From an uncultured Arachnia sp. (GTDB lineage Bacteria > Actinomycetota > Actinomycetes > Propionibacteriales > Propionibacteriaceae), in assembly GCA_947493705.1 (NCBI GenBank), contig CANLSH010000027.1:1-49699 (forward strand): a stretch of DNA of 49,699 nucleotides, given 5' to 3'. The position numbers were made by a program, and so were the translations under genes. Shown one piece after another: positions 26,662-34,245 of the stretch (position 1 is its first letter; every line of letters starts with the position of its first letter). Below the pieces are notes generated by a model. The model did not search any database. It was given only the letters and a program-made list of their open reading frames with translations, and was not told where the DNA came from.

Positions 26662-27414
26662 TTAGCGACCAAGCCGCACGACTCGTCGCGCCCGGTCCGG
26701 GAAGTTCGTCATCAGCGCGTCGACGCCGATCTCGAGCGCATGCGCGACGTCCTTCTCCTCGTCCACGGTCCAGGTGTTCACTTTGATGCCTGCTTCATGG
26801 GCCAGCCACACATAATCGGGTTGCCAGAGCGCTGTCCAGTCCGGGTGCAGGGCACCGGCCCCCACCCAGTGCGCGTACTGCCACGGGTTGTAGAGCCCGT
26901 CCGAGTAGAGCACGCCGATGTGCGACGGCGCTACGACGTCGCGGAGATTGGCGAGGCTGGGGTGGTTGAACGAGGAGAACACGACCCGGTCGCTCAGACC
27001 GGCCTCGGCCACCATGGCCGCAGCCTCCAGTTCCATTCCGGGGTAGGGCTCGACGGCGTTCTTCAGTTCCACATTGAACCGGGCGCCCGTGTCGGCTATC
27101 AGGTCCAACACTTCGTGGAGGGTGGGGATGCGAACGTTGCGGTGCCCGATGAAGCCGTTGGAGAAATCAATGCGACGAAGATCCTCAAGCGTCAGATTCA
27201 CCACTTTGCCGAATCCGTTCGAGGTCCGGTCAATGGTCTCGTCGTGGATCACTACGAGCACCCCGTCGGCAGTGCGCTGCACATCCAGTTCAATACCTTG
27301 GGCACCCTGGTCCAGAGCCAGTCTGAAGGCAGGAAGGGTGTTCTCGGGCGCGTAGGCCGAAGCCCCTCGGTGTGCCCAGATCTCCGTCACGGTCATCTCC
27401 TCGTTCTGCCCCAT
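26662..27414 (-). CDS. Glycerophosphodiester phosphodiesterase
   Basis: 250 residues, GDPD TIM barrel. Catalytic segments are WAHRGASAYAPENT and IELDVQRTADGVLVVIHDETIDRTSNG. It hydrolyses glycerophosphodiesters to glycerol-3-phosphate and an alcohol. There is no signal peptide, so it is probably cytoplasmic. ATG 27414 is used; ATG 27396 is possible. It lies 10 bp upstream of menB on the same strand. Confidence 0.92.
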   Translation of the reverse strand: MGQNEEMTVTEIWAHRGASAYAPENTLPAFRLALDQGAQGIELDVQRTADGVLVVIHDETIDRTSNGFGKVVNLTLEDLRRIDFSNGFIGHRNVRIPTLHEVLDLIADTGARFNVELKNAVEPYPGMELEAAAMVAEAGLSDRVVFSSFNHPSLANLRDVVAPSHIGVLYSDGLYNPWQYAHWVGAGALHPDWTALWQPDYVWLAHEAGIKVNTWTVDEEKDVAHALEIGVDALMTNFPDRARRVVRLGR

Positions 27415-27448
27415 GCCGACTCAGATACGTATGCCGATGAGAACACAA

Positions 27449-27473
27449 AGGCCCGGCCGGTGGGGCCGGGCCT
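27449..27473 (-). terminator. Terminator after tRNA-Arg(ACG)
   Basis: A perfect 10-bp stem AGGCCCGGCC/GGCCGGGCCT with a five-base loop lies directly past the 3' end of the tRNA and is followed on the minus strand by TTGTGTTCT. Confidence 0.75.
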
Positions 27474-27477
27474 GCTG

Positions 27478-27550
27478 CGCGCTCGGCAGGATTCGAACCT
27501 GCAACCTCCTGATCCGTAGTCAGGTGCTCTATCCGTTGAGCCACGAGCGC
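27478..27550 (-). tRNA. tRNA-Arg(ACG)
   Basis: A 73-nt tRNA with acceptor GCGCTCG/CGAGCGC and anticodon loop CTACGGA (anticodon ACG) in a CCTGA/TCAGG stem. The A34 needs deamination to inosine by TadA, whose gene is at 19699-20157. No CCA is encoded. Confidence 0.95.
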
Positions 27551-27642
27551 TTGCCGTGTGGGCAGCCACAAACTATACGCGCACTACGTCTCGACCAGCA
27601 AAACGAGCGTGCTTCTGTCGCATTGAGCCTGCGCAGTGGTGG

Positions 27643-27670
27643 GCATCCCCCGGCCGGAACCGGGGGATGC
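27643..27670 (-). terminator. Terminator after tRNA-Ser(GCT)
   Basis: An 11-bp perfect stem GCATCCCCCGG/CCGGGGGATGC with a six-base loop, seven bases beyond the tRNA 3' end. Confidence 0.75.
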
Positions 27671-27676
27671 GCGTGG

Positions 27677-27767
27677 CGGAGGTGGAGGGATTTGAACCCT
27701 CGATGGAGTTGAAGCCCCAAACCCGCTTAGCAGGCGGGCGCCATAGACCGGACTAGGCGACACCTCC
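27677..27767 (-). tRNA. tRNA-Ser(GCT)
   Basis: A 91-nt class II tRNA with acceptor GGAGGTG/CACCTCC. The anticodon stem CCCGC/GCGGG flanks the loop CTGCTAA (anticodon GCT). It has a long variable arm and the T-arm GAGGG-TTCAAAT-CCCTC. Confidence 0.95.
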
Positions 27768-27877
27768 ACGCCCGCACAAGGGTAGCGGGTGCCCCAGAGC
27801 AGTGCCAACCGACACAAGTCGAGGATCTGTGGCCGCCTGAATTACACTCACTCCAGAAGAGGAGGGCAGAGACCACC

Positions 27878-29545
27878 ATGAACGACGAGCAGCGCCCTGC
27901 CATGAGCATTCGGGGCCGAGTGGTCTTCATCGTCGCCGCCATTGTGCTGATAGCGGCTGCCACATCCTTTGCGGCATCCAGGACTGACTCTGCGCTGGTG
28001 TGGCTCATCGGCGTGCCGCTCATGCTCGTCGCCGTCCTCGTCGGTCTCCTCGGACGCTCCGCCGCCTTCACCGTCGCCAGCACCTTCCTTCCCGGTCTGG
28101 GGTTGCTCGGCGCCCGGTCCCGTCCCGCGCGTGTCATGGGGGTCGTCTTCCCGGTCGTTCTGCTGGCCGGTCTGGCCTGGGCCGGGTTCTCCGCCTCTGC
28201 TGATCTCGGAAACTTCGCAAGCTTCATCGTCAACCCTTCCGATCTGCGCACCCTGACGATAGGAGCTGTCGCCGTCGGACTGGTCTGGGTGTCTCTCATC
28301 GCCGGCACGCATCTCCTCACGCGCCCACGCGGCTGGGGTTGGGGGCGCCGGGCACTGGGAGCAACGCTCGTGGCCGCCCTGAGTTTCAGCGTGGCCGGCT
28401 CCGCTGCCCTGGCGGCCCGCTACGCCTATGACCAGAACAAACTCGTCTCCAAAGTCTTCGTCCCTGAGGACGAGGTGAAATCCACGTCACGCCCCACCAT
28501 CGACGGAACCCACAAGGATCCGTGGCGCAACAATCCCCGGATCAACATTTTGTTGCTGGGCGCAGACAGCGCTGATGCCCGGGACCCGGCTGAAGGTCTG
28601 CGCACCGACACCATCATGGTGGCCTCCATCAACACCACCACGGGCGCCACCACCATCATCCAGATCCCACGCAATGTGCAGTACACCCCGTTCCCGGAGG
28701 GCTCCGAACTCGATGAACTCTTCCCCAACGGGTTCCGCGGAAACGGTGAGTTCTTCATCAATTCCTTGTGGAATGTGGTGGAGGATTGGTATCCCGATCT
28801 CTTCCAGGACCAGACGTTTCGCGGTGCAGAGGGGATGAAGCTTGGAGTCCAGGGCATCACCGGACTCAAGATTGACTACTTCGCTCTTCTCAACATCGAC
28901 GGCGTGCAGCGTCTCATCGACGCCATCGGTGGAGTGGATGTCAACATCAATGAGCGTCTCCCGATCGGGGGAAACACCAGCGGCAAAAGGCCTACCGGAT
29001 GGCTGGAGCCGGGACCCGATCAGCACCTCGGTGGCTATGACGCCATGTGGTACGCCCGAAGCCGCTCCAACAGCACCGATTACGATCGCATGGCACGCCA
29101 GTCCTGTCTCATCGACGCCATCATCGAGCAGACAAGTCCGGCAACCATGCTCCGCTCCTACGAGGCCATCGCGTCCGCATCTGGTGACATGGTGATGACA
29201 GACATTCCGCAGCAGGTGCTGGAGCCGATGGTTGGCCTGGCGCTGAAGGTGAAGGACGCCAAGATCACGCGCCTCGTCTTCTCCCCCGGCAAGAACGGCT
29301 ACGACTACAACGACCCCGATTTCGACGTCATGCGGCAATCCGTGCAGGATGCAATCAAGAACCCCTCGGGCAAGCCGAAAGTCACGCCCAAGGCAACCGG
29401 CACCCCGGCAACCCCATCAAGTGCGCCGGCAGGCCCAGCCAGCCCCAGCCCGTCGCCGTCGAGCAGCACGACGCCGACGCTGGTGGAAGGCACCCAGCGC
29501 ATCGCGGACGCCTGTGCTTACAACCCGGTGGAGGAAGAGGGCTAG
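27878..29545 (+). CDS. LytR-CpsA-Psr family glycopolymer transferase
   Basis: 555 residues with about five N-terminal membrane helices and an extracytoplasmic LCP domain from about residue 200. Key segments are INILLLGADSADARD, LRTDTIMVASIN, QIPRNVQYT, INSLWNVVEDW, DYFALLNIDGVQRLIDAIGGVDVN and WYARSRSNSTDYDRMARQ. The Arg/Asp residues bind the pyrophosphate-lipid donor. LCP enzymes attach wall polymers to peptidoglycan. The tail is Pro/Ser/Thr-rich. GAGGAGGG precedes the ATG. Its TAG stop lies inside the 37-bp palindrome at 29542. Having extra N-terminal helices is common among actinobacterial members. Confidence 0.93.
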   Translation: MNDEQRPAMSIRGRVVFIVAAIVLIAAATSFAASRTDSALVWLIGVPLMLVAVLVGLLGRSAAFTVASTFLPGLGLLGARSRPARVMGVVFPVVLLAGLAWAGFSASADLGNFASFIVNPSDLRTLTIGAVAVGLVWVSLIAGTHLLTRPRGWGWGRRALGATLVAALSFSVAGSAALAARYAYDQNKLVSKVFVPEDEVKSTSRPTIDGTHKDPWRNNPRINILLLGADSADARDPAEGLRTDTIMVASINTTTGATTIIQIPRNVQYTPFPEGSELDELFPNGFRGNGEFFINSLWNVVEDWYPDLFQDQTFRGAEGMKLGVQGITGLKIDYFALLNIDGVQRLIDAIGGVDVNINERLPIGGNTSGKRPTGWLEPGPDQHLGGYDAMWYARSRSNSTDYDRMARQSCLIDAIIEQTSPATMLRSYEAIASASGDMVMTDIPQQVLEPMVGLALKVKDAKITRLVFSPGKNGYDYNDPDFDVMRQSVQDAIKNPSGKPKVTPKATGTPATPSSAPAGPASPSPSPSSSTTPTLVEGTQRIADACAYNPVEEEG

Positions 29546-29578
29546 GGCAGCGCTGATCAATGATCAGCGGTTCCCTAG
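29542..29578. repeat. Minimal palindrome related to the MITE ends; shared bidirectional terminator
   Basis: CTAGGGCAGCGCTGATCA and TGATCAGCGGTTCCCTAG face each other around one base, with 15 of 18 positions paired. The arm CTAGGGAACCGCTGATCA matches the terminal inverted repeat of the 2272 and 7588 elements (TTAGGGAACCACTGATCA). Both convergent genes end inside it: TAG at 29543-29545 for the LCP gene, and the minus-strand TAG at 29577-29575 for the membrane protein. It reads as two element ends with no interior. Confidence 0.7.
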
Positions 29579-30033
29579 GAACCGTCCCACATTCTGTAGC
29601 CCTTGGCTGCGTCCAATCGGACGCCCATCTCTGTGAGGATTTCGTCGATCCGCGCAGGCTCCAAGTTGTGGAACTCCAACCGGGCCCGCTTGTCCTCGCC
29701 CTCGTGAATGGTCACCTGTCCGCTGTTGGTGGCGCGAGTGATCCGCGTCACATCCGCCCAGGCACCCCATTGTTCACCGGCCCGGCTGCTCACCGTATAA
29801 CCCTCCTCATCCAGCACCAGCTCCGCAGCTGACGCGTCCTGGGCGACGAGCGCCACCACCAGGAGCAGCAGCCCGGCCAGCAGGATCAATGCAGCCAGCA
29901 CTATGAGGGCGTAGTGCCAGGCGTTGATCAGGGCGAGGACGAGAAGTCCGGCACCCACGATGCTGGCGACGGCGGAGATGAGGAACGCCCGGACTGGCAC
30001 CCGGGGGGCAATGGAGAACGCGGTAGCGGCCAT
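29575..30033 (-). CDS. Small membrane protein with C-terminal PH-like domain
   Basis: 152 residues with two adjacent membrane helices (residues about 17-65) and a cytoplasmic region that looks like a bacterial PH fold (AELVLDEEGYTVSSRAGEQWGAWADVTRIT). Function is not known. The ATG at 30033 follows TACCAT by six bases with no ribosome site. Longer upstream frames would run into tRNA-Ser(TGA). The stop lies in the 29542 palindrome. Confidence 0.78.
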   Translation of the reverse strand: MAATAFSIAPRVPVRAFLISAVASIVGAGLLVLALINAWHYALIVLAALILLAGLLLLVVALVAQDASAAELVLDEEGYTVSSRAGEQWGAWADVTRITRATNSGQVTIHEGEDKRARLEFHNLEPARIDEILTEMGVRLDAAKGYRMWDGS

Positions 30034-30055
30034 GCCTGCATGGTAGAGCCCTTGG

Positions 30056-30140
30056 CGGCGAGGGTGGGATTCGAACCCACGGAGCGTCTCCACTCGGCCG
30101 CTTTCAAGGCGGCTGCACTAGTCCACTATGCGACCTCGCC
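30056..30140 (-). tRNA. tRNA-Ser(TGA)
   Basis: An 85-nt class II tRNA with acceptor GGCGAGG/CCTCGCC. The anticodon stem GCCGC/GCGGC flanks the loop CTTGAAA (anticodon TGA). It has a long variable arm and the T-arm GTGGG-TTCGAAT-CCCAC. Confidence 0.95.
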
Positions 30141-30172
30141 ACTGCAGTTGGTGCAGCGGCCACAATGGTAGC

Positions 30173-31111
30173 GTGCAGAAGAAGTCTCCGCTGCCTCCCC
30201 GCCACGGGTTGCAGGCCGCCTGGGTCCGAACACCGGACCGTGACCCGGACAATCCCCTGCCGTGGGCGACGATGCGGGACTTTCTTCTCACCAAACTCGG
30301 TCCGGCGCGCGACGAGGTGGATCCCATGCTCGCGCGTGGCGCATTCGTTGATTCCGCCGGGACACCCCTGACTGGCAGTGAAATTTACCGGCCACACACC
30401 TTCATCTGGTTCCACCGTCGGCTTCGCGACGAGGTGGAGGTTCCGGGTGAACTGGTGGTACTTCACCGCGACGAGCGTCTCGTGGTTTTCGACAAACCAC
30501 ATTTCCTGTCCACGATTCCTCGCGGGAGACACGTGCTGCAGAGTGCCGTCGTCAGGGCGAGACAGCTGCTGAACCTGCCGGAATTGACCGTGGCTCACCG
30601 GCTGGACCGGGCCACGGCCGGCGTTCTGCTCATGACCACTGAACAACGGTGGCGCGCCCCGTACCAGTCACTGTTCAGCGATCGTGCTGTGCACAAGACC
30701 TATGAGGCCATCGCCCCGCTGCGCCCCGGGCTGAGGTTCCCGCTCGAGGTGGAGTCCCACCTGATCAAGCGGGTGGGCACCATGCAGGCTGAGACCCTGG
30801 ACCTGCCCCCGAATGCCCGCACCACCATCGACCTGCTGGAAACCCATGGCGGCTGGGGCCGCTACGTCGTACGTCCTGTCACCGGCCGCACGCACCAGAT
30901 CCGCGCGCACTTCACCCAACTGGGAATCCCATTGGTCAACGATTCCCTGTATCCGGAGGTCCTCGACGTCGACATCGATGACTTCTCACACCCGCTGGCG
31001 CTGCTGTCACGCACCCTCGCATTCACAGATCCCATCGACGAGACACCGCGGCTGTTCGCCTCGCAGCGGAAGCTGCCGTGGCCGGACTTCCATCCACCCG
31101 TCACGGGCTGA
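30173..31111 (+). CDS. RluA-type RNA pseudouridine synthase
   Basis: 312 residues. The catalytic motif is HRLDRATAGVLL (Asp at centre), with earlier VVFDKPHFLSTIP and later RPVTGRTHQIRAHF. The N-terminal region (residues 1-70) is longer than the catalytic core needs but has no clear S4 domain. The RNA target (23S rRNA or tRNA) cannot be told. GTG 30173 is the likely start, close after the tRNA-Ser(TGA) gene on the other strand. Confidence 0.9.
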   Translation: MQKKSPLPPRHGLQAAWVRTPDRDPDNPLPWATMRDFLLTKLGPARDEVDPMLARGAFVDSAGTPLTGSEIYRPHTFIWFHRRLRDEVEVPGELVVLHRDERLVVFDKPHFLSTIPRGRHVLQSAVVRARQLLNLPELTVAHRLDRATAGVLLMTTEQRWRAPYQSLFSDRAVHKTYEAIAPLRPGLRFPLEVESHLIKRVGTMQAETLDLPPNARTTIDLLETHGGWGRYVVRPVTGRTHQIRAHFTQLGIPLVNDSLYPEVLDVDIDDFSHPLALLSRTLAFTDPIDETPRLFASQRKLPWPDFHPPVTG

Positions 31112-31156
31112 GCACCGTGGTCAGCAATCCACCCGTTCATATGGCAACCTTTACGC

Positions 31157-32137
31157 ATGGATGCGGTCATTGTTTCGTCCCCCGGAGACATCGACATGTT
31201 GGAGCTGGGTGAAATCCCCACGCCCCAACCCCTCCCCGGAGAGGTGCTCGTGCGCACAGTCGCCTCCGGTGTGAATCGCGCCGACATCCTGCAACGCAAA
31301 GGCCACTATCCCCCACCCGCCGGAGTCACCGACGTCATCGGTCTGGAGGCCGCTGGCGTCGTCGAAGCCGTGGGTGAGGATGTGACCCGGTTCGCGCCCG
31401 GCGACGAGGTGGTGGCCCTGCTCGCTGGCGGCGGGTATGCCGAATACTTCGTCGCGCCGGAGGGACAACTCATCCCGCCGCCGTCAGGTACGGATCTCCT
31501 CACCGCCGCGGGTCTACTCGAGGTGGCGGCCACCGTCGTCTCCAACATGGACGTTGCGGGACTCAGCGCGGGCGACACGCTCCTGACGCACGGCGGTTCC
31601 GGTGGTATCGGCACGTTCGCCATCCAGTACGCCAAGGCCCTGGGCTGCACGGTCGCCACCACGGCAGGAACCCAGGACAAATTGCGGCACTGCCGCGACC
31701 ACGGCGCCGACATCGCGCTGGACTACCACGAGGACTGGGTGCAGAACCTGAAGGACGCCACAGAGGGCGAGGGCGCCGACGTGATCCTGGACATCATGGG
31801 CGCCAAGTACCTCGAACTCAACGTCAAGGCCCTGGCAAAGCGCGGGCGTCTGGTCATCATCGGGATGCAGGGCGGCGTCAAGGGCACGTTGAACATCGCA
31901 GCACTTCTGCAGAAGATGGCCATGGTCACCGCCACATCGCTGCGCTTCCGCCCCGCCCAGGAGAAGGCTGACATCTGCGCACGCGTGGAGGATGTGGTGT
32001 GGCCGATGGTGACCGACGGCCGTATCAAGCCGGCCCCTGAGACCCGTATTCCATTCCACGAAGTCCGCAGGGCGCACGAGCTGCTCGAAAGCGGAAACAA
32101 CGTCGGCAAGATTGTTCTGGTACACAAGGAGAATTGA
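31157..32137 (+). CDS. NAD(P)H quinone oxidoreductase, zinc-independent MDR family (PIG3-like)
   Basis: 326 residues. GroES-like N-terminal part with VNRADILQRKGHYPPP, and Rossmann part with LTHGGSGGIGTFAIQYAK. It lacks the catalytic zinc ligands of alcohol dehydrogenases, as quinone reductases do. It probably reduces quinones or enones with NADPH. The M15 peptidase gene starts at the last base of its stop codon, so the two are co-transcribed, although no functional link is clear. Confidence 0.9.
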   Translation: MDAVIVSSPGDIDMLELGEIPTPQPLPGEVLVRTVASGVNRADILQRKGHYPPPAGVTDVIGLEAAGVVEAVGEDVTRFAPGDEVVALLAGGGYAEYFVAPEGQLIPPPSGTDLLTAAGLLEVAATVVSNMDVAGLSAGDTLLTHGGSGGIGTFAIQYAKALGCTVATTAGTQDKLRHCRDHGADIALDYHEDWVQNLKDATEGEGADVILDIMGAKYLELNVKALAKRGRLVIIGMQGGVKGTLNIAALLQKMAMVTATSLRFRPAQEKADICARVEDVVWPMVTDGRIKPAPETRIPFHEVRRAHELLESGNNVGKIVLVHKEN

Positions 32138-33756
32138 TGATCCGCGCCCCCCACGCGATGAAGTCCCACACACTGAGATTTCGACAACTATCAACCCTGA
32201 TGATGGCACTGGCTCTGTTGCTGGGCCTCGCCGCTGTCGCCCCCACTCCGGCCAATGCTGCGGAGTGGCGGCAGTACACCTCCGGTGGGAGGCAGTGGCG
32301 CGAGAAATGTGATGCGTATTCCTCCACGGTGGAGCGCTGCCGGGTGGAGCTCTGGGCTGATTCGGCCGCCTGGAATGGACGTCGATACGTCACCGCCAAG
32401 CGGTGGACGTTCAACAACCTTCTCTACAAGCCGAGTCCCCGCAACCAGTGGAGCGGGAACCCCCTGGCAACGCCCGGCACATACACAATCGACGGCCGTC
32501 AATGGAGAACCCAGTGCGACACCGCATGGACTGGTCGGGGCGGTTGCCGCTCGGAGATCCTCGCTGACGTCGTCAGCTTCGACGGCAGCAGATACCGGTC
32601 CGTGACGAAGTGGATGTTCAACAACACCGTCGAATTTCTGAACAGTGACGGCAGCGTCCCAGCGCGACCCACCCCCGACACTGTCATCACCCAGACCAGC
32701 GCAGCGGAGGTCAGCTCCACCTACCGACGGGGTTGCCCCGTTGGACCGCGGGACCTACGCACCATCCGCATCAACCAGTTTGGCTTGGACGGCAGAATGC
32801 ACCGCGGAGAAATGATCGTGCGTGCCGATCTCGCGAACAGGGTGGCTGATTCCTTCGAGCAGATGTTCGCCGCACGCTTCCCCGTGGCCCAGATGCGCAA
32901 CCCCAACGTATGGGGTGGTTCCGATGAGAAAATGATGTACGCCAACAACACCTCAGCCTTCAACTGCCGTCGGGTGGTCGGTAACCCCTCACGGCTGTCA
33001 CCGCACTCCTACGGCACGGCCGTAGACATCAACCCCGTACAGAATCCATACAGGGATCCCACCGGCAGGTGGTGGCCTTCGAAGCAGTACTCAACAAACC
33101 GACCCGCCAGTGTTGCCGGCTTGCATACCTCGTCATCCGCGTCGGTGAGAGCGCTCAAGGGCAATGGCTTCCGCTGGTTCAGCGGCTGGGACTGGCACCA
33201 CTTCGAGTACCCCCGGTCCTCTCGCGCCGCCCTCGGCATTGATCCCGGTACGGCGTCGCCCACCACCTCGGGCGACCTGGACGACAGCTCCTTGGCCCGC
33301 CCCGAGGGTTGGGGCGAGGCGGTTCTTGAGGGCTCTCCGGACGACGGCTTCACGGGCAACGGGACATGGCTGCACGCCGTCGATCCTGCACGAAAGGGCA
33401 CCGACGTTCTTGCAATCGGCTGTGCTGCTACCACCACGGACGCTCCGGAGCCCATCGCGGCACTCGAGGGGAATCTCAGCTCGGAGGGTCGCCCTGCGGT
33501 CAGCGTTGCCATGCAATTCGCCTCCGAAGGTGAGGCGCAGACGTACTTCGCGGCTTGGGAGGCTCAGATGCGAGCATGTGCTGCAACATCGGTCACGGAA
33601 CTCGGAGCCTCCGACGACACATGGCTGGGCCACTGGGAGGTTGACGGTTCGCTGTGGTCCGAGTCCGCTGGTCAACGTGGGGACACGGTGAAACTCACTT
33701 TGCTCGAGGCCGAGCTCGACACTGAAGAACTGGAAACGATTGCGGCTGACTTCTGA
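32137..33756 (+). CDS. Secreted M15-type peptidase with N-terminal paired-Cys repeats
   Basis: 539 residues. The signal peptide ends ANA near residue 44. Residues 50-172 are two repeats beginning GGRQWREKC and GRQWRTQC, matching the C-terminus of the subtilase at 22585. The zinc peptidase domain follows with SPHSYGTAVDINP (His290, Asp297) and WDWHHFEYP (His354/355), the D-Ala-D-Ala carboxypeptidase pattern. It probably trims peptidoglycan peptides. The last 150 residues form a small domain resembling extracellular sensor or lipoprotein domains. A strong AAGGAG site precedes the ATG at 32137, which overlaps the upstream stop. Confidence 0.9.
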   Translation: MIRAPHAMKSHTLRFRQLSTLMMALALLLGLAAVAPTPANAAEWRQYTSGGRQWREKCDAYSSTVERCRVELWADSAAWNGRRYVTAKRWTFNNLLYKPSPRNQWSGNPLATPGTYTIDGRQWRTQCDTAWTGRGGCRSEILADVVSFDGSRYRSVTKWMFNNTVEFLNSDGSVPARPTPDTVITQTSAAEVSSTYRRGCPVGPRDLRTIRINQFGLDGRMHRGEMIVRADLANRVADSFEQMFAARFPVAQMRNPNVWGGSDEKMMYANNTSAFNCRRVVGNPSRLSPHSYGTAVDINPVQNPYRDPTGRWWPSKQYSTNRPASVAGLHTSSSASVRALKGNGFRWFSGWDWHHFEYPRSSRAALGIDPGTASPTTSGDLDDSSLARPEGWGEAVLEGSPDDGFTGNGTWLHAVDPARKGTDVLAIGCAATTTDAPEPIAALEGNLSSEGRPAVSVAMQFASEGEAQTYFAAWEAQMRACAATSVTELGASDDTWLGHWEVDGSLWSESAGQRGDTVKLTLLEAELDTEELETIAADF

Positions 33757-33769
33757 GTTCGGGTCGCTC

Positions 33770-33794
33770 GTCCTGCCGCCTCGGGCAGCAGGAC
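33770..33794 (+). terminator. Stem-loop after the M15 peptidase gene
   Basis: GTCCTGC (33770-33776) pairs with GCAGGAC (33788-33794), 14 bases past the stop codon. No T-run follows. Confidence 0.5.
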
Positions 33795-33851
33795 GGCGGC
33801 CTCCAACTCACGAGTAGCCAGCAGCACACATCAAAGACACCCGCATGTCAC

Positions 33852-34073
33852 TCACGTGCCCTGATTCCGCGGATGTCGTCTGGCAGTTCTTTCATTGCCA
33901 CGTGGGTAGTGGCCCGTTGCGCGTGCCATGAGGAGTTGGGCATCATCTTCCCGGATCCGGCTCAGGAACTGTGCAGCAGCGGCGCCTCGGAGGACAGCGG
34001 CCCTGCGGCTGTGATGTGTGATGACCACGTCGTCACCCTGCACTGAGTAGTCGAATCCGTCTGGCCGAGCCAT
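33852..34073 (-). CDS. Small conserved actinobacterial protein
   Basis: 73 residues: MARPDGFDYSVQGDDVVITHH, then RRAAVLRGAAAAQFL, ending in a basic tail with GNERTARRHPR. The wording of the chain recalls short actinobacterial proteins of unknown role, sometimes placed next to toxin-like genes. I cannot assign a function. ATG 34073 is used. The 170 bp between it and the HNH gene show only weak frames. Confidence 0.6.
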   Translation of the reverse strand: MARPDGFDYSVQGDDVVITHHSRRAAVLRGAAAAQFLSRIREDDAQLLMARATGHYPRGNERTARRHPRNQGT

Positions 34074-34245
34074 CACGCCAGTCTCTCATCGCGGGAAGCC
34101 GGTTTGTGCCGAACCAAGTGACCAAGGTGTCAAGTTCGCCCCGCGCATCGCGTCGGCCACCTGTGGCCATGTCAAGATGTGCGGCCCTGTTCCACGCCCC
34201 GACACGGCGCTGGTGCTCCTACTCGATGACTCATGCTCCTGGTGT

